From assembly GCA_039932715.1 (NCBI GenBank), contig JBDTPN010000001.1, positions 124,001 to 188,000 on the forward strand: a stretch of DNA of 64,000 bases, read 5' to 3'. A program made the translations under genes and the position numbers. Source of the stretch: ZC4RG30 sp039932715 (lineage in GTDB: Bacteria; Pseudomonadota; Gammaproteobacteria; Steroidobacterales; Steroidobacteraceae). Positions 1 through 8,961 of the stretch are shown one piece after another (the stretch's first letter is position 1; each line of letters starts with the position of its first letter). The notes beneath the pieces are model-generated. The model had not been told where the DNA came from, did not search any database, and saw only the letters and a program-made list of their open reading frames with translations.

Positions 1-365
1 CGCCCTGCCAGCGCCCGCCCGACAATACTGCCGCCTTCGCCATGCGACTTGGCCTCCTTGCGATTGAACGCGAAGGGCAGGTTGCGGCCGTGGTCTGCGT
101 AGAGCGCTGCCGCGGTCGCAGCCACCAGGGGGATGCCTTTGTAGGCAGGCCCGAACAGCATGTCGTATTGCAGGCCGGAACTGATGATGGCCGCGGCGTA
201 ACAGCGGCCGAGAATTGCCAGTGATTCGCCGTCATCGAAGGCGCCGGCATTGAAGAAATAGGGGCTCACGCGTCCCGACTTCAAGGTGAACTCGCCAAAG
301 CGCAGCGCGCTGCGCGCCAGCGCGAGGCGGATGAATTCGGTCTGGTACTCCAACACGTCGTCCAC
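1..365 (-). CDS. pyrE: Orotate phosphoribosyltransferase, partial (C-terminus beyond window)
   Basis: Transfers phosphoribose from PRPP to orotate, giving OMP in cytoplasmic pyrimidine synthesis. The visible N-terminal ~121 residues carry the family's FGEFTLKSGRVSPYFFNAG block and, near the window edge, the FNRKEAKSHGEGG stretch that closes over PRPP. The family is about 213 residues long, so the last ~90 are off the window. The reading begins at a GTG at 363-365; a second GTG lies three codons in and no in-frame ATG fits better. The start is only ~9 bases from the divergent permease gene, so the two promoters must overlap each other's 5' ends. Confidence 0.93.
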   Translation of the reverse strand, partial: MDDVLEYQTEFIRLALARSALRFGEFTLKSGRVSPYFFNAGAFDDGESLAILGRCYAAAIISSGLQYDMLFGPAYKGIPLVAATAAALYADHGRNLPFAFNRKEAKSHGEGGSIVGRALAG

Positions 366-374
366 CGGGTCGCT

Positions 375-1760
375 ATGATGCCGCGGGTGCGAAGCATACC
401 AAAGGACGCGTGGTGGCGAGGTTGGGGCAGGGCCATCCTCGTTTACCGGCAGCCGCGCATGGCAGCGGCCCTGGCGCTGGGATTTTCCTGTGGCTTGCCG
501 TTCATGCTTGTTTTCCAGACCATGTCGGCATGGTTGCGGCAGGCCGGAATCGAGCGCGCCACTATCGGGATGCTCGCGTGGGTGGGCCTGTTCTATTCGA
601 TAAAGTTCCTGTGGGCCCCGATAGTTGATCGTTTCGAGTTGCCCATACTCTTTCGCCTGCTGGGCCGGCGCCGCAGCTGGATTCTCCTGGCGCAGCTGGG
701 AGTTGCGCTGGCGTTGGTGAACGTCGCCAATCAGGATCCAACGCGGGATCTGACGCTGATGGCATTGGGAGCCATGGCGATCGCATTTCTTTCCTCGACT
801 CAGGACATCGCAGTTGATGCGTGGCGCATCGAATCCGCGCCGCCTGATGAGCAAGGCGCCATGGCCGCCGGTTACCAGTTCGGGTATCGAATCGCCATCC
901 TGGTTAGCACCGGCGGCGCATTGTGGATCGCTGCGGATCATGGCTGGCGTACCGCTTACCTCGCCATGGCCGCGTGCATGGTCGTGGGCATCCTGGCCAC
1001 GCTGCTGACACGCGAACCGACGGCCAGAGTGGCGCGCGAAACGTTGTTGCAGGAACAGGCAGTAGTCCTTTGGCTCGCGCGTCGTCCGCATTGGCCCGAG
1101 TGGTTGCGCTCCATGGGCGCTGCGTTTGTCGGCGCAGTTATCTGTCCGCTGACGGACTTCTTCGTGCGCAACGGCGTGAAGGTTGGCGCATTACTGTTTG
1201 CTTTCATCTGCACCTACCGCATGGCCGACTATGCCCAGGGCGTGATGGCAAATCCCTTCTACCTTGACCAGGGGTATTCGCTGAAGGAGATTGCCGCAGT
1301 GGTAAAGGCGTTCGGACTGGCTTCGACGCTGGCGGGTGTGGCAATCGGCGGCGTCATCGTGGCCCGGTTGGGAGTGCTGCGCGCGATGTTTGTAGGTGCG
1401 GCGCTCGTGGTCCTGTCGGGTTTGAATTTTTCGCTGCTGGCTACAGCCGGTTCGACCAACCTGGCCGCGCTGGCACTGGTAAACAGCTTCGATAATCTGT
1501 CACTGGGCGTACACGGCACATCGTTGCTGGCGTTCCTTGCCAGTCTGACCAGTGCGCGCTACACGGCTACGCAGTACGCAGTGCTGTCGTCCATCTATGC
1601 GCTGCCCGGCAAGCTGCTGATGGGCACATCGGGTATTGTTGTAGATCACATCGGGTACCCGAAATTCTTTCTCTACACCGCATCGCTATCTTTGCCCGCG
1701 TTGATATTGCTTTGGTTTGTGGCACGTCACTATCGCCCCGCAGCTTCACTGCCGGCATGA
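375..1760 (+). CDS. ampG: AmpG-like MFS permease
   Basis: Probable inner-membrane importer of anhydromuropeptides for cell-wall recycling. The 461 residues give about 12 membrane segments. AmpG family blocks are visible: LGFSCGLP near residue 36, KFLWAPIVDR near 80, GRRRSW near 97 and SSTQDIAVDAW near 145. Two ATGs occur at 375 and 378 and a GTG at 387; conservation begins only near residue 18, so the exact start is open. The stop overlaps the ATG of the following Rieske gene (ATGA), implying co-translation. AmpG-like members of this branch are not all tested muropeptide transporters, so the substrate is inferred. Confidence 0.85.
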   Translation: MMPRVRSIPKDAWWRGWGRAILVYRQPRMAAALALGFSCGLPFMLVFQTMSAWLRQAGIERATIGMLAWVGLFYSIKFLWAPIVDRFELPILFRLLGRRRSWILLAQLGVALALVNVANQDPTRDLTLMALGAMAIAFLSSTQDIAVDAWRIESAPPDEQGAMAAGYQFGYRIAILVSTGGALWIAADHGWRTAYLAMAACMVVGILATLLTREPTARVARETLLQEQAVVLWLARRPHWPEWLRSMGAAFVGAVICPLTDFFVRNGVKVGALLFAFICTYRMADYAQGVMANPFYLDQGYSLKEIAAVVKAFGLASTLAGVAIGGVIVARLGVLRAMFVGAALVVLSGLNFSLLATAGSTNLAALALVNSFDNLSLGVHGTSLLAFLASLTSARYTATQYAVLSSIYALPGKLLMGTSGIVVDHIGYPKFFLYTASLSLPALILLWFVARHYRPAASLPA

Positions 1761-2137
1761 TCCTTCGGGCCGGCATCCAATTCGCGCGGCTTGCCGAGAT
1801 TGCCGACGGCGCAACTCGCGGTATCACGCTGGGTGAGGGCGAATGGCCGTTGCGCGGGTTCCTGGTGCGCATTGGCGACCACGTTCATGGCTACCTCAAC
1901 CGTTGCCCGCATGCGGGGCGGCAGCTCAATTTCCTGCCGGACCGCTTCCTGACGCCGGATGGTGAGCTGATCCAGTGCCTGTCCCATGGAGCGCTGTTCG
2001 AAAAAAGCACGGGCCTGTGCATTGCCGGGCCTTGCGTGGATGAATCCCTGACGCGCCTGCCGCTGGAAGTGGTCGCGGGCGTGGTGCGACTGGCAGAAGA
2101 CCTCGATCTGGAGCGTTTGGAAAAGGGTCGCTGGTAA
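1757..2137 (+). CDS. Small Rieske [2Fe-2S] protein
   Basis: A 126-residue soluble protein made of one Rieske domain. Cluster ligands are visible as CPHAG (C50, H52) and CLSHGALF (C74, H77), spaced as in Rieske ferredoxins. No signal peptide or membrane segment is seen, so it is probably a cytoplasmic electron carrier or oxygenase ferredoxin. The start is the ATG at 1757, overlapping the stop of the AmpG-like gene. No oxygenase subunit lies nearby, so its redox partner is unknown. Confidence 0.85.
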   Translation: MILRAGIQFARLAEIADGATRGITLGEGEWPLRGFLVRIGDHVHGYLNRCPHAGRQLNFLPDRFLTPDGELIQCLSHGALFEKSTGLCIAGPCVDESLTRLPLEVVAGVVRLAEDLDLERLEKGRW

Positions 2138-2155
2138 GACCTGCGTGCAAGGCGG

Positions 2156-2476
2156 CTATTCGAACAGGTCGAGATCCTCGAGAGGGTTGGCGCGCAGGCC
2201 CTGGGCCTCCTGGAAATCCACCGGGCGGCTGCCGGAGCTCTCATCGTCGTAGTGATCGGTGCCCATGCCGGAGTCTTCTGGTGGATCGGCCAGCTTCACG
2301 GCGCCCGCGCGGCAGCGCGTTGACCAGTCTTCCATGTCAATTTCTTCGAGGTCGCCGTCGGCGTGCTGTACCTCGAGTATGCGTTCATCATCGTCAATGG
2401 CAACGACTTCGAACAGCTTGCCGTAGCTGAGATACCAGTCGCCCACTATGGGGTCGATGCACAGGGAGCTCGTCAT
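2156..2476 (-). CDS. Conserved small acidic protein (DUF6763-like)
   Basis: About 106 residues with no signal peptide or membrane segment. The N-terminal core PIVGDWY...FEVVAIDDD...DGDLEEIDMEDW looks like a small beta-rich domain seen in gammaproteobacterial hypotheticals (DUF6763, recalled from the pattern, not searched). The C-terminus is acidic and low in complexity. The ATG at 2474-2476 is preferred over a longer reading to 2542, because the extra 22 residues would run into the start of the divergent MarC gene. Function unknown. Confidence 0.7.
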   Translation of the reverse strand: MTSSLCIDPIVGDWYLSYGKLFEVVAIDDDERILEVQHADGDLEEIDMEDWSTRCRAGAVKLADPPEDSGMGTDHYDDESSGSRPVDFQEAQGLRANPLEDLDLFE

Positions 2477-2549
2477 GAGATGCCCTCCGACTGGTATCCT
2501 GCTCCGCATCCGCAGCGTCGGCAAGAGTCTCTTTTTCCGCACAGCACCA

Positions 2550-3170
2550 ATGATCGATCAGCTGCTCAAGTTTTTTGTCACGTTCCTGGTCGTGGTCGAG
2601 CCCATCGGCGTCATACCGATTTTCGTTGCCATGACAAGTGGCGATACAGAGGCCCAGCGTCGGCGCATGGCGCGCAAGGGCGTAATGATCGCGGGGCTGA
2701 TCTTCCTGCTGTTTGCCCTGGGTGGCGGAGCCTTCCTGCGCACGCTCAACATCAGCCTCGACGCCTTCCGCATTTTCGGTGGCCTGTTGCTGTTCCTGAT
2801 CGCGCTGGAGATGGTGTTTGCGCGGCCTTCCGGCTCGCGCACTTCCCTCAATGAGGAGCAGGAAGGTATGCAGCGCACGGACATCTCCGTTTTCCCCCTG
2901 GCATTTCCATTCATCGCCGGTCCCGGCTCACTGGCCACCATCCTCCTGGCCTTCGGTCCAGCCATCGAGCATCCCATGTTGTTCGGCGGACTGTTGCTGT
3001 GCGTACTTGTCGCACTGGTGTGCGTATTGCTGACGCTGTACCTGGCCTCGCCCATCATGAGGCTGATGGGCGTTACGGGCGCACAGGTGCTCAACCGGAT
3101 ATTCGGTGTGGTACTGGGCGCACTGGCCGTTCAGTACGTCATCGACGGGCTGCGCGGCAGCTTGCTCTAG
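2550..3170 (+). CDS. MarC family integral membrane protein
   Basis: 206 residues with about six membrane segments. The family signature VVVEPIGVIPIFVAMT lies near the N-terminus and FPLAFPFIAGPGSLATILL in the middle. The MarC name comes from the mar locus, but the transported substrate is not established. The ATG at 2550 places the start directly before MIDQLLKFFVTF. It is divergent from the small acidic protein gene, with ~73 bases between starts for both promoters. A second, more distant MarC-like protein is at 12353-12985. Confidence 0.88.
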   Translation: MIDQLLKFFVTFLVVVEPIGVIPIFVAMTSGDTEAQRRRMARKGVMIAGLIFLLFALGGGAFLRTLNISLDAFRIFGGLLLFLIALEMVFARPSGSRTSLNEEQEGMQRTDISVFPLAFPFIAGPGSLATILLAFGPAIEHPMLFGGLLLCVLVALVCVLLTLYLASPIMRLMGVTGAQVLNRIFGVVLGALAVQYVIDGLRGSLL

Positions 3171-3209
3171 ATACCCGGCGCCCTGCGTGGCGCTCATCGT
3201 CGCTGCCCT

Positions 3210-4376
3210 TCAGGCATCCGGCGGGGATTCGCCCAGGTGCTGCTGCAAGGCCAGCAGTTCTACGCCAGCTGGCTGATCCTTCAATTTGAGAACGAAATTG
3301 TGCAGCAAGGCGCGCGCCGTGCTGCGGCGACCGGTTTGCAGCGCATATCGCGCCAGCGCCACGACGTCACTCTCAAGGGTTGGCGCGAACCCTGCTACCT
3401 GGCGGGTGGCTTCGTCCGCCATGGCCAACGCCATGGCCGAGTGACGCGTGGCAACCAGTTGCGTGATCATTCCCTGCGCGAAATTGCCGAAAGCCCGCGG
3501 TTCCGACCAGTTGCGACTGGCCTCCAGCAAGGCGGCCACATCACGTTGCAGCTCTACATTGGGCAGTGACTCAAACCATGCCGCGGCTGCGGCAATGGCC
3601 TTTGGCGTTTCGCGCACGCGCAGCTTGCGATAGATATCGTCGAACACTTTCTGGCGTCGCAGCCGACGTTCGGCTTCCGCCTGCTCCAATTCGCGTTCCG
3701 GATTGCTGATGGGGTCGAAACGCAGCTGGTGTCGGCGCAGGTGCAGGGCGCCGCCGATCAATGCATACACTTCCAGCAGGATCAGCTCGCACAGCGCGAA
3801 GCGCGCAATGCTCCACATGTCCGTACGCAATACCCAGGCGCCCAGTGCAGCGGCGATGAGGGTGGCTGCCAGCAGCAGCACATAGTAGGGTCCCAGTCCG
3901 CGTATCACCTGCCAGATGGCAACAGGGTTGAGCGCATCAATCACGCGACTGGAGACCGCGATCGCGCCGATGGAGGCCGGGAACAGTAGCCAGGCTGCGA
4001 TCAGCACCGGCACCTGCGGAATCCGCGGCTGCCAGAACAGCAATATCGCGACGAATGCGGCCAATGCCGGATGCACCCAGCAGCGCGGATCGCCGAAAGG
4101 ACTCAACATCTCCGCAGTCGCCGTCGCCGCTTCGCGCCTGCCATTGGCAACGTCGTCGATCATCGTGAACGCGAACTGCGTGAGCCACACCATCATCATG
4201 TAGATGGGCAGTATTGACATGAATATGGCCGCGCCCTGGCTATTGGTGATCAACGCCAGGATGAACGATGAAATCGCGATGAAAAGGACGCTAGACATGT
4301 GCAGTGGGAAAGCCATTGCACGCAGCAGCGTCATGCGATTACTGCCGATGGCAGAAGCGCGGGAATTCATGCGCAA
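3210..4376 (-). CDS. Unknown membrane protein with helical cytoplasmic tail
   Basis: 388 residues not assigned to a named family. The first ~210 contain about six hydrophobic helices. From ~225 the protein becomes charged (ERELEQAEAERRLRRQ), then strongly helical and alanine-rich, with paired helices like a degenerate TPR or alpha-solenoid (AKAIAAAAAWFESLP..., ALAMADEATRQV, GRRSTARALLHNF). The architecture suggests a membrane-anchored scaffold. Starts are possible at M1 or at M15 (4334). It stands alone between the converging MarC gene and the region upstream of the 39-residue peptide. Confidence 0.65.
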   Translation of the reverse strand: MRMNSRASAIGSNRMTLLRAMAFPLHMSSVLFIAISSFILALITNSQGAAIFMSILPIYMMMVWLTQFAFTMIDDVANGRREAATATAEMLSPFGDPRCWVHPALAAFVAILLFWQPRIPQVPVLIAAWLLFPASIGAIAVSSRVIDALNPVAIWQVIRGLGPYYVLLLAATLIAAALGAWVLRTDMWSIARFALCELILLEVYALIGGALHLRRHQLRFDPISNPERELEQAEAERRLRRQKVFDDIYRKLRVRETPKAIAAAAAWFESLPNVELQRDVAALLEASRNWSEPRAFGNFAQGMITQLVATRHSAMALAMADEATRQVAGFAPTLESDVVALARYALQTGRRSTARALLHNFVLKLKDQPAGVELLALQQHLGESPPDA

Positions 4377-4534
4377 CTGCCAGTGGCAATCACTGCTGTG
4401 CGATGCGTCGCAGATTCAACAGGTGACCACATGATTGTCATTAAAAGAACACGCAAATGGTGGAACATTGTCGCGGCAGTGAAGTCCAATCTCTCGTACA
4501 GTCAATTCAAGTTCAGTCGAAGGAAGTTAAGGTC

Positions 4535-4654
4535 ATGAAAGACGTATTTTTCGCCGTCACGATATTCCACTCGCTCGCCGCGGTGGCCCTGTTTGGCCTG
4601 ATGGCAGTCACCGTTGTGAACATGATCAATAACCGGAGCCAGCCCAAGGGCTGA
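4535..4654 (+). CDS. Possible 39-residue single-pass membrane peptide
   Basis: ATG at 4535 is preceded by AAGGAAG (4520-4526) at a usable distance. It opens 39 codons with one strong hydrophobic helix (VFFAVTIFHSLAAVALFGLMAVTVV) and a polar tail NNRSQPKG. The 3' end overlaps the 3' end of convergent trmB by 29 bases. Small membrane peptides of this shape occur in many proteobacteria, but I do not recognise this one. A longer reading from 4457 adds 26 residues with no hydrophobic or conserved features and looks less likely. Confidence 0.45.
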   Translation: MKDVFFAVTIFHSLAAVALFGLMAVTVVNMINNRSQPKG

Positions 4655-5366
4655 TCTCGCGTTCAAACAGCAGGTCATGCACGGCATGACCCAGTCGCTC
4701 GCCGCGCCGCTCGAAGCGAGTGGGGTTGCGGGCGACGTCACGGGGCACCCAGCCGTTATCTGGTGACAGGTTCCTGAAATCCGGGTGCCCATTGAGCACC
4801 TCGAGCATCCATTCGGCATAAGGCGTCCAGTCGGTCGCCAGTTGCAGAGTTCCCCCCGATCTAAGGCGCGACCCGGCGAGTGCCGCAAACTTCGCATTGA
4901 CCAGGCGTCGCTTGTGATGGCGCGCCTTGTGCCACGGATCGGGAAACAGCACCAGCAGGCAGTCCAGGGACTGCGGCGCGAATGTCTGCGCCAGCACTTC
5001 AAGCGCATCGTGGTTGAACACACGCAGGTTGGCCAGATTGGCCGCATGGGCCTTGAGCAGGATCTGCCCCACCCCTGGTGGATGCACTTCTATCCCGATG
5101 AAATCATCCTCTGGATGTGCGGCAGCCAATTCCACCAGGTGTTCGCCATTGCCGAAGCCTATCTCCACCACATGTCGCGCCTTGCGCCCGAACAGGTTGT
5201 CGAGATCCATGGGAGAAGCCGTGAACTCCACGCCGTATCGCGGCCAGTGCGAATCCAGCGCGCGGTGCTGTGCGGCGGTGAGCCGGCCGCCGCGCACCAC
5301 ATAGCTGCGAACACTGCGGTGACGCGGACTTGCAGGATCGGCAGGACCGGCCGGATCTGCGCTCAC
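4626..5366 (-). CDS. trmB: tRNA (guanine-N7-)-methyltransferase
   Basis: Methylates G46 of tRNA using SAM. The 246 residues show the SAM-binding loop EIGFGNGEH (68-76), GIEVH (~91) and the family signature LFPDPWHKARHHKRR (~140-154), followed by TDWTPYAEWM. The N-terminal ~20 residues are low in complexity. The start is GTG at 5364-5366, overlapping the TGA of uup (GTGA), so the two genes form a coupled pair with uup first. Confidence 0.95.
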   Translation of the reverse strand: MSADPAGPADPASPRHRSVRSYVVRGGRLTAAQHRALDSHWPRYGVEFTASPMDLDNLFGRKARHVVEIGFGNGEHLVELAAAHPEDDFIGIEVHPPGVGQILLKAHAANLANLRVFNHDALEVLAQTFAPQSLDCLLVLFPDPWHKARHHKRRLVNAKFAALAGSRLRSGGTLQLATDWTPYAEWMLEVLNGHPDFRNLSPDNGWVPRDVARNPTRFERRGERLGHAVHDLLFEREISPWAGSGY

Positions 5367-7174
5367 GCACTCTCCAGTGTTGACCAGCGGGTGAAGGCTG
5401 CCTCGATCTGCATGTCGATCCGGGCCAATTCTGCCAATTGGGCGGACACCTGCGCATGCGGGCGGGAATAAAAGGCAGGGTCGCTGATTTGCGCCTGCAG
5501 CCTGGTCTTGAGCAATTCCAGTTCTTCAAGTTGTGCAGGCAGCGCGGCCAGTTCGCGCTGCTCATTATAAGAGAGTCTGCGTGCAGGTCTCGTGGTGGCG
5601 CCGGGCGCCGCCGTTGTGGTTTGCGCTGGGGCGGCGCCCGCACGCGAGGAGGTCGCGCGGGTTGCATTGCGTGCATCCCGCCACCGCGTCCAGTCGGTGT
5701 AGCCACCAACGAAATCCTGCACGCGACCATCGCCCTCGAGTACCAGCAGGCTGGTGACGATGTTGTCGAGAAAGGCGCGGTCGTGGCTCACCAGCAGCAG
5801 GGTGCCGGGGAATCCGGCCACCAGTTCCTGCAGCAGCTCCAGCGTGTCGATGTCGAGGTCATTGGTGGGCTCGTCCATCACCAGCAGGTTGGCAGGCTGC
5901 GCAAAAAGCTTTGCCAGCAGTAGGCGATTGCGTTCGCCTCCCGAAAGCGCCCGCGCCGGCGTCAGCAACTGGTCGGGACGGAACAGGAAGTCGCGCAGGT
6001 AGCCGCTGACGTGGCGGTTCTCGCCATTGACCATCACGAAGTCGCTGCGTGCATTGATGTTGTGCGTCACTGGCGCGTCGAGGTCCAGCTGCGCGCGCTG
6101 CTGGTCGTAATAGGCGACTTCCTGTCGCCCACCACGGCGCACGCGGCCACTGGTGGGTTCCAATTCACCCAGCAGCACTTTGAGCAGGCTGCTCTTGCCG
6201 GCACCATTGGGCCCGACAATACCGATGCGTTCGCCGCGCAAAATGCGCGTGGTGAGACCCTGGAACACCAGCCGGTCGCCGTACGACAGCGACGCGTCCT
6301 CGGCCTCAAACACGAGCTGGCTGGAACTGCTGGTCTCCTGCACCGCCATCTGAGCTTGCCCCGGTCGATCACGCCGTTCGCGGCGCTCCTCACGCATGGC
6401 CTTGAGTTCGCGCACACGCCCTTCATTGCGCGTGCGCCGTGCCTCCACGCCCTTGCGTATCCACACCTCTTCCTGCGCCAGGCGCTTGTCGAACAGCGCG
6501 TTCTCGCGCGCTTCGTTGGCCAGTTGTGATGCCTTGCGTTCGGCATAGCTGTCGTAGTTGCCGGGCCAGCTCGACAGCTGCCCGCGGTCCAGGTCGACAA
6601 TGCGCGTGGCAATGCGGTTGACGAACCTCCGGTCATGGCTGACGAACAGCAACGCGGCGCGAAACCCGACAAGCAACTCCTCCAGCCACTCGATGGTCGT
6701 GATGTCCAGATGATTGGTGGGCTCATCCAGCAACAGCAGCTCCGGCTCCACCACCAGCGCGCGCGCCAGCAGTGCGCGCCGTCGCCAGCCACCGGAGAGG
6801 CTTTCGTATTGCGCATCGCCATCCAGCCCCAACTGCGACAGCGTGATCTCCACGCGGGTGGGAATTTCCCAGTGATCCAGTGACCCGGCCTGATCATCGA
6901 GGCCGGCAGTGACCACTGCGCGCACATCGGCGTTTTCCACGGCAACAATGTCCTGGGCCAGCGTGGCGATGCGCGTTCCCGGCCGCACCCATACAACGCC
7001 TGCATCCGGCAGGATTTCTCCACCTACGAGGCGCAACAGGGAACTCTTTCCTTCCCCGTTGCGTCCCACAATACACACGCGCTCGCCCGGTTCCACCACA
7101 AGGCTGGCGTGCTCCAGCAGCGGCCGGGAGCCAAAGGCCAGATGAACATTATCGAGTCGCATTACCGGAGCCAT
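5363..7174 (-). CDS. uup: ABC-F ATPase, Uup-type
   Basis: Soluble ABC-F protein with two ATPase cassettes and no membrane domain, of the group acting on ribosomes or DNA repair intermediates. Walker A motifs are GRNGEGKS (37-44) and GPNGAGKS; signatures LSGGWRRR and LSGGERNR; Walker B blocks LLLDEPTNHLD and LVMDEPTNDLD. The C-terminal ~70 residues form the coiled-coil domain of Uup. The start is set at ATG 7172-7174 (alternative 7160-7162). An upstream reading to 7288 exists but would run deep into the divergent rhomboid gene. Confidence 0.93.
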   Translation of the reverse strand: MAPVMRLDNVHLAFGSRPLLEHASLVVEPGERVCIVGRNGEGKSSLLRLVGGEILPDAGVVWVRPGTRIATLAQDIVAVENADVRAVVTAGLDDQAGSLDHWEIPTRVEITLSQLGLDGDAQYESLSGGWRRRALLARALVVEPELLLLDEPTNHLDITTIEWLEELLVGFRAALLFVSHDRRFVNRIATRIVDLDRGQLSSWPGNYDSYAERKASQLANEARENALFDKRLAQEEVWIRKGVEARRTRNEGRVRELKAMREERRERRDRPGQAQMAVQETSSSSQLVFEAEDASLSYGDRLVFQGLTTRILRGERIGIVGPNGAGKSSLLKVLLGELEPTSGRVRRGGRQEVAYYDQQRAQLDLDAPVTHNINARSDFVMVNGENRHVSGYLRDFLFRPDQLLTPARALSGGERNRLLLAKLFAQPANLLVMDEPTNDLDIDTLELLQELVAGFPGTLLLVSHDRAFLDNIVTSLLVLEGDGRVQDFVGGYTDWTRWRDARNATRATSSRAGAAPAQTTTAAPGATTRPARRLSYNEQRELAALPAQLEELELLKTRLQAQISDPAFYSRPHAQVSAQLAELARIDMQIEAAFTRWSTLESA

Positions 7175-7196
7175 GGCGCGCAGGCTACCATTGGCC

Positions 7197-7808
7197 ATGG
7201 GTTCAGGCGTCGGTCCGGTTTCATTGTTCATCCTTGCTGCCAACCTGGCCCTCAGCCTGGCGGGCCTGTTTGTCAGTCCCCGCATCATCGAACGCGGGCT
7301 GTTCCGTCCTTTTGAATTCGCGCGCGGCCGCAGGCGCTACACCGCGCTGACCAGCGGCTTCCTGCACGCCGACCTGCCGCACCTGATTTTCAACATGATT
7401 ACGTTCTGGTATTTGGGCGTACCGCTGGAGCGCGTTATCGGTTCGCCGCGGTTCGCCCTGCTGTACCTGGTCGGCCTGGTGCTCAGCCTCAGCCTGTCGC
7501 TGGCCAGGCATCGCGATGATCCGGCCTACGCAACGCTGGGTGCGTCCGGCGCGATTTCGGCCGTGCTGTTCGCTTCGATTGTCTATTTCCCTACCCAAAA
7601 ACTGATAATTCTGTTCTTCCCGTTCTTTCCGATTCCGGCGCCATTGTTCGCCGTGGGCTACCTGGCCTACAGCATCTGGTCGGCGCGTCAGGCCCGTGGC
7701 CGGATCAATCACGACGCGCATCTGGCGGGCGCACTGGTGGGCCTGCTGTTCGTGGCCGTGACCGACCCGGGCGCTTACATTCGCGCACTGGACCAGTTCT
7801 CGCGCTAG
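7197..7808 (+). CDS. Rhomboid family intramembrane serine protease
   Basis: About 203 residues and six membrane segments. The catalytic dyad is visible: Ser in LGASGAIS (S117) and His in NHDAHLAGALVG (H175). The HADLPHLIFNM block (~58-68) matches the conserved N-terminal rhomboid helices. The protein cleaves substrates within or near the membrane. Starts at 7197 or 7173 are both possible; at 7173 the ATG shares the CCATGG site with the divergent uup start. A GlyGly-CTERM protein at 24.8 kb would need a rhombosortase, but nothing shows that this ordinary-looking rhomboid is one. Confidence 0.88.
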   Translation: MGSGVGPVSLFILAANLALSLAGLFVSPRIIERGLFRPFEFARGRRRYTALTSGFLHADLPHLIFNMITFWYLGVPLERVIGSPRFALLYLVGLVLSLSLSLARHRDDPAYATLGASGAISAVLFASIVYFPTQKLIILFFPFFPIPAPLFAVGYLAYSIWSARQARGRINHDAHLAGALVGLLFVAVTDPGAYIRALDQFSR

Positions 7809-7843
7809 AGTTGCACTGACATAACCTTCAGGGTGGCGTGTAC

Positions 7844-8959
7844 ATGCTGATCGGCGTGCCTACCGAGACTGTCGCGGGTGAACACCGCGTGGCACTCACG
7901 CCCGAGGTTGCCAAAAAGCTCAAGGCACTGGGCCACGTGGTGCGTGTTCAATCAGCTGCCGGACTTGCCGCCAGCATTACAGACGCAGCCTATTCAGCAG
8001 CCGGCTGCGAGATTGTCGATGCGGCCTCGGCGCTGGGCGCCGAACTGGTGCTCAAGGTGCGCGCTCCCTCCTTCACGGAATTGCCACTGCTGCGTCGGGG
8101 CGCGGTGCTGGTGGGCATGCTCAATCCTTTTGATCGTGAGGGCCTTGCCGCCCTGGCCGCAGCCGGTGTCACCGGGTTTGCACTGGAGGCGGCACCACGC
8201 ACTTCGCGCGCGCAGTCCATGGACGTACTCAGCTCGCAGGCCAACATCGCCGGCTACAAGGCCGTGATGATGGCGGCCAATCTGTATCCGCGACTGTTCC
8301 CGATGCTGATGACGGCAGCAGGCACCATCAAGGCTGCGCGCGTGGTGGTGCTGGGCGTGGGCGTGGCCGGATTACAGGCCATCGCCACTGCCAAACGACT
8401 GGGAGCGGTGATCGAGGCCAGTGATGTGCGACCCGCGGTCAAGGAACAGGTTGAAAGCCTGGGCGCCAAATTCATTGAGGTTTCATACGACACGGACGAA
8501 GAGCGTGAAGCCGCCAAAGGCGTGGGTGGCTACGCAAGGCCCATGCCCGCCAGTTGGCTGGAGCGACAAAAGATCGAGGTGGCGCGGCGCATCGCCCAGG
8601 CCAACATCGTGATCACCACGGCACTGATCCCGGGTCGCGCCGCCCCGGTGCTGGTCACTGAAGAGATGGTCAAGTCCATGCAACCGGGCAGCGTGATCGT
8701 TGACCTCGCAGCGGCGGCAGGCGGAAATTGCCCGCTGACCGAGGCGGATCGCACGGTGGTGAAGCACGGCGTCACACTGGTGGGGGAAACCAACCTGCCG
8801 GCACTGGTGGCTGCGGACAGTTCATCACTTTATGCGCGCAACCTGCTCGATTTCCTCAAGCTGGTGACCGCGCCCGATGGCTCGTTTGTGATGCCGGTGG
8901 ACGATGACATCGTGACCGCGTGCCTCGTGACCCATAGTGGCGAAGTGAAGAGGGCCTGA
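7844..8959 (+). CDS. pntA: NAD(P) transhydrogenase alpha subunit, part 1 (NAD-binding)
   Basis: Soluble domain I of proton-translocating transhydrogenase, which binds NAD(H). The 371 residues begin with IGVPTETVAGEHRVALTP and contain RAQSMDVLSSQANIAGYKAV, the dinucleotide loop VLGVGVAGLQAI (~170-180), and GGYA...IVITTALIPGRAAP. As in many bacteria outside the enterics, alpha is split; the membrane part is the next gene, two bases on. ATG 7844 is preferred over GTG 7838 because AGGGTGG lies upstream at a better spacing. Confidence 0.95.
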   Translation: MLIGVPTETVAGEHRVALTPEVAKKLKALGHVVRVQSAAGLAASITDAAYSAAGCEIVDAASALGAELVLKVRAPSFTELPLLRRGAVLVGMLNPFDREGLAALAAAGVTGFALEAAPRTSRAQSMDVLSSQANIAGYKAVMMAANLYPRLFPMLMTAAGTIKAARVVVLGVGVAGLQAIATAKRLGAVIEASDVRPAVKEQVESLGAKFIEVSYDTDEEREAAKGVGGYARPMPASWLERQKIEVARRIAQANIVITTALIPGRAAPVLVTEEMVKSMQPGSVIVDLAAAAGGNCPLTEADRTVVKHGVTLVGETNLPALVAADSSSLYARNLLDFLKLVTAPDGSFVMPVDDDIVTACLVTHSGEVKRA

Positions 8960-8961
8960 AA

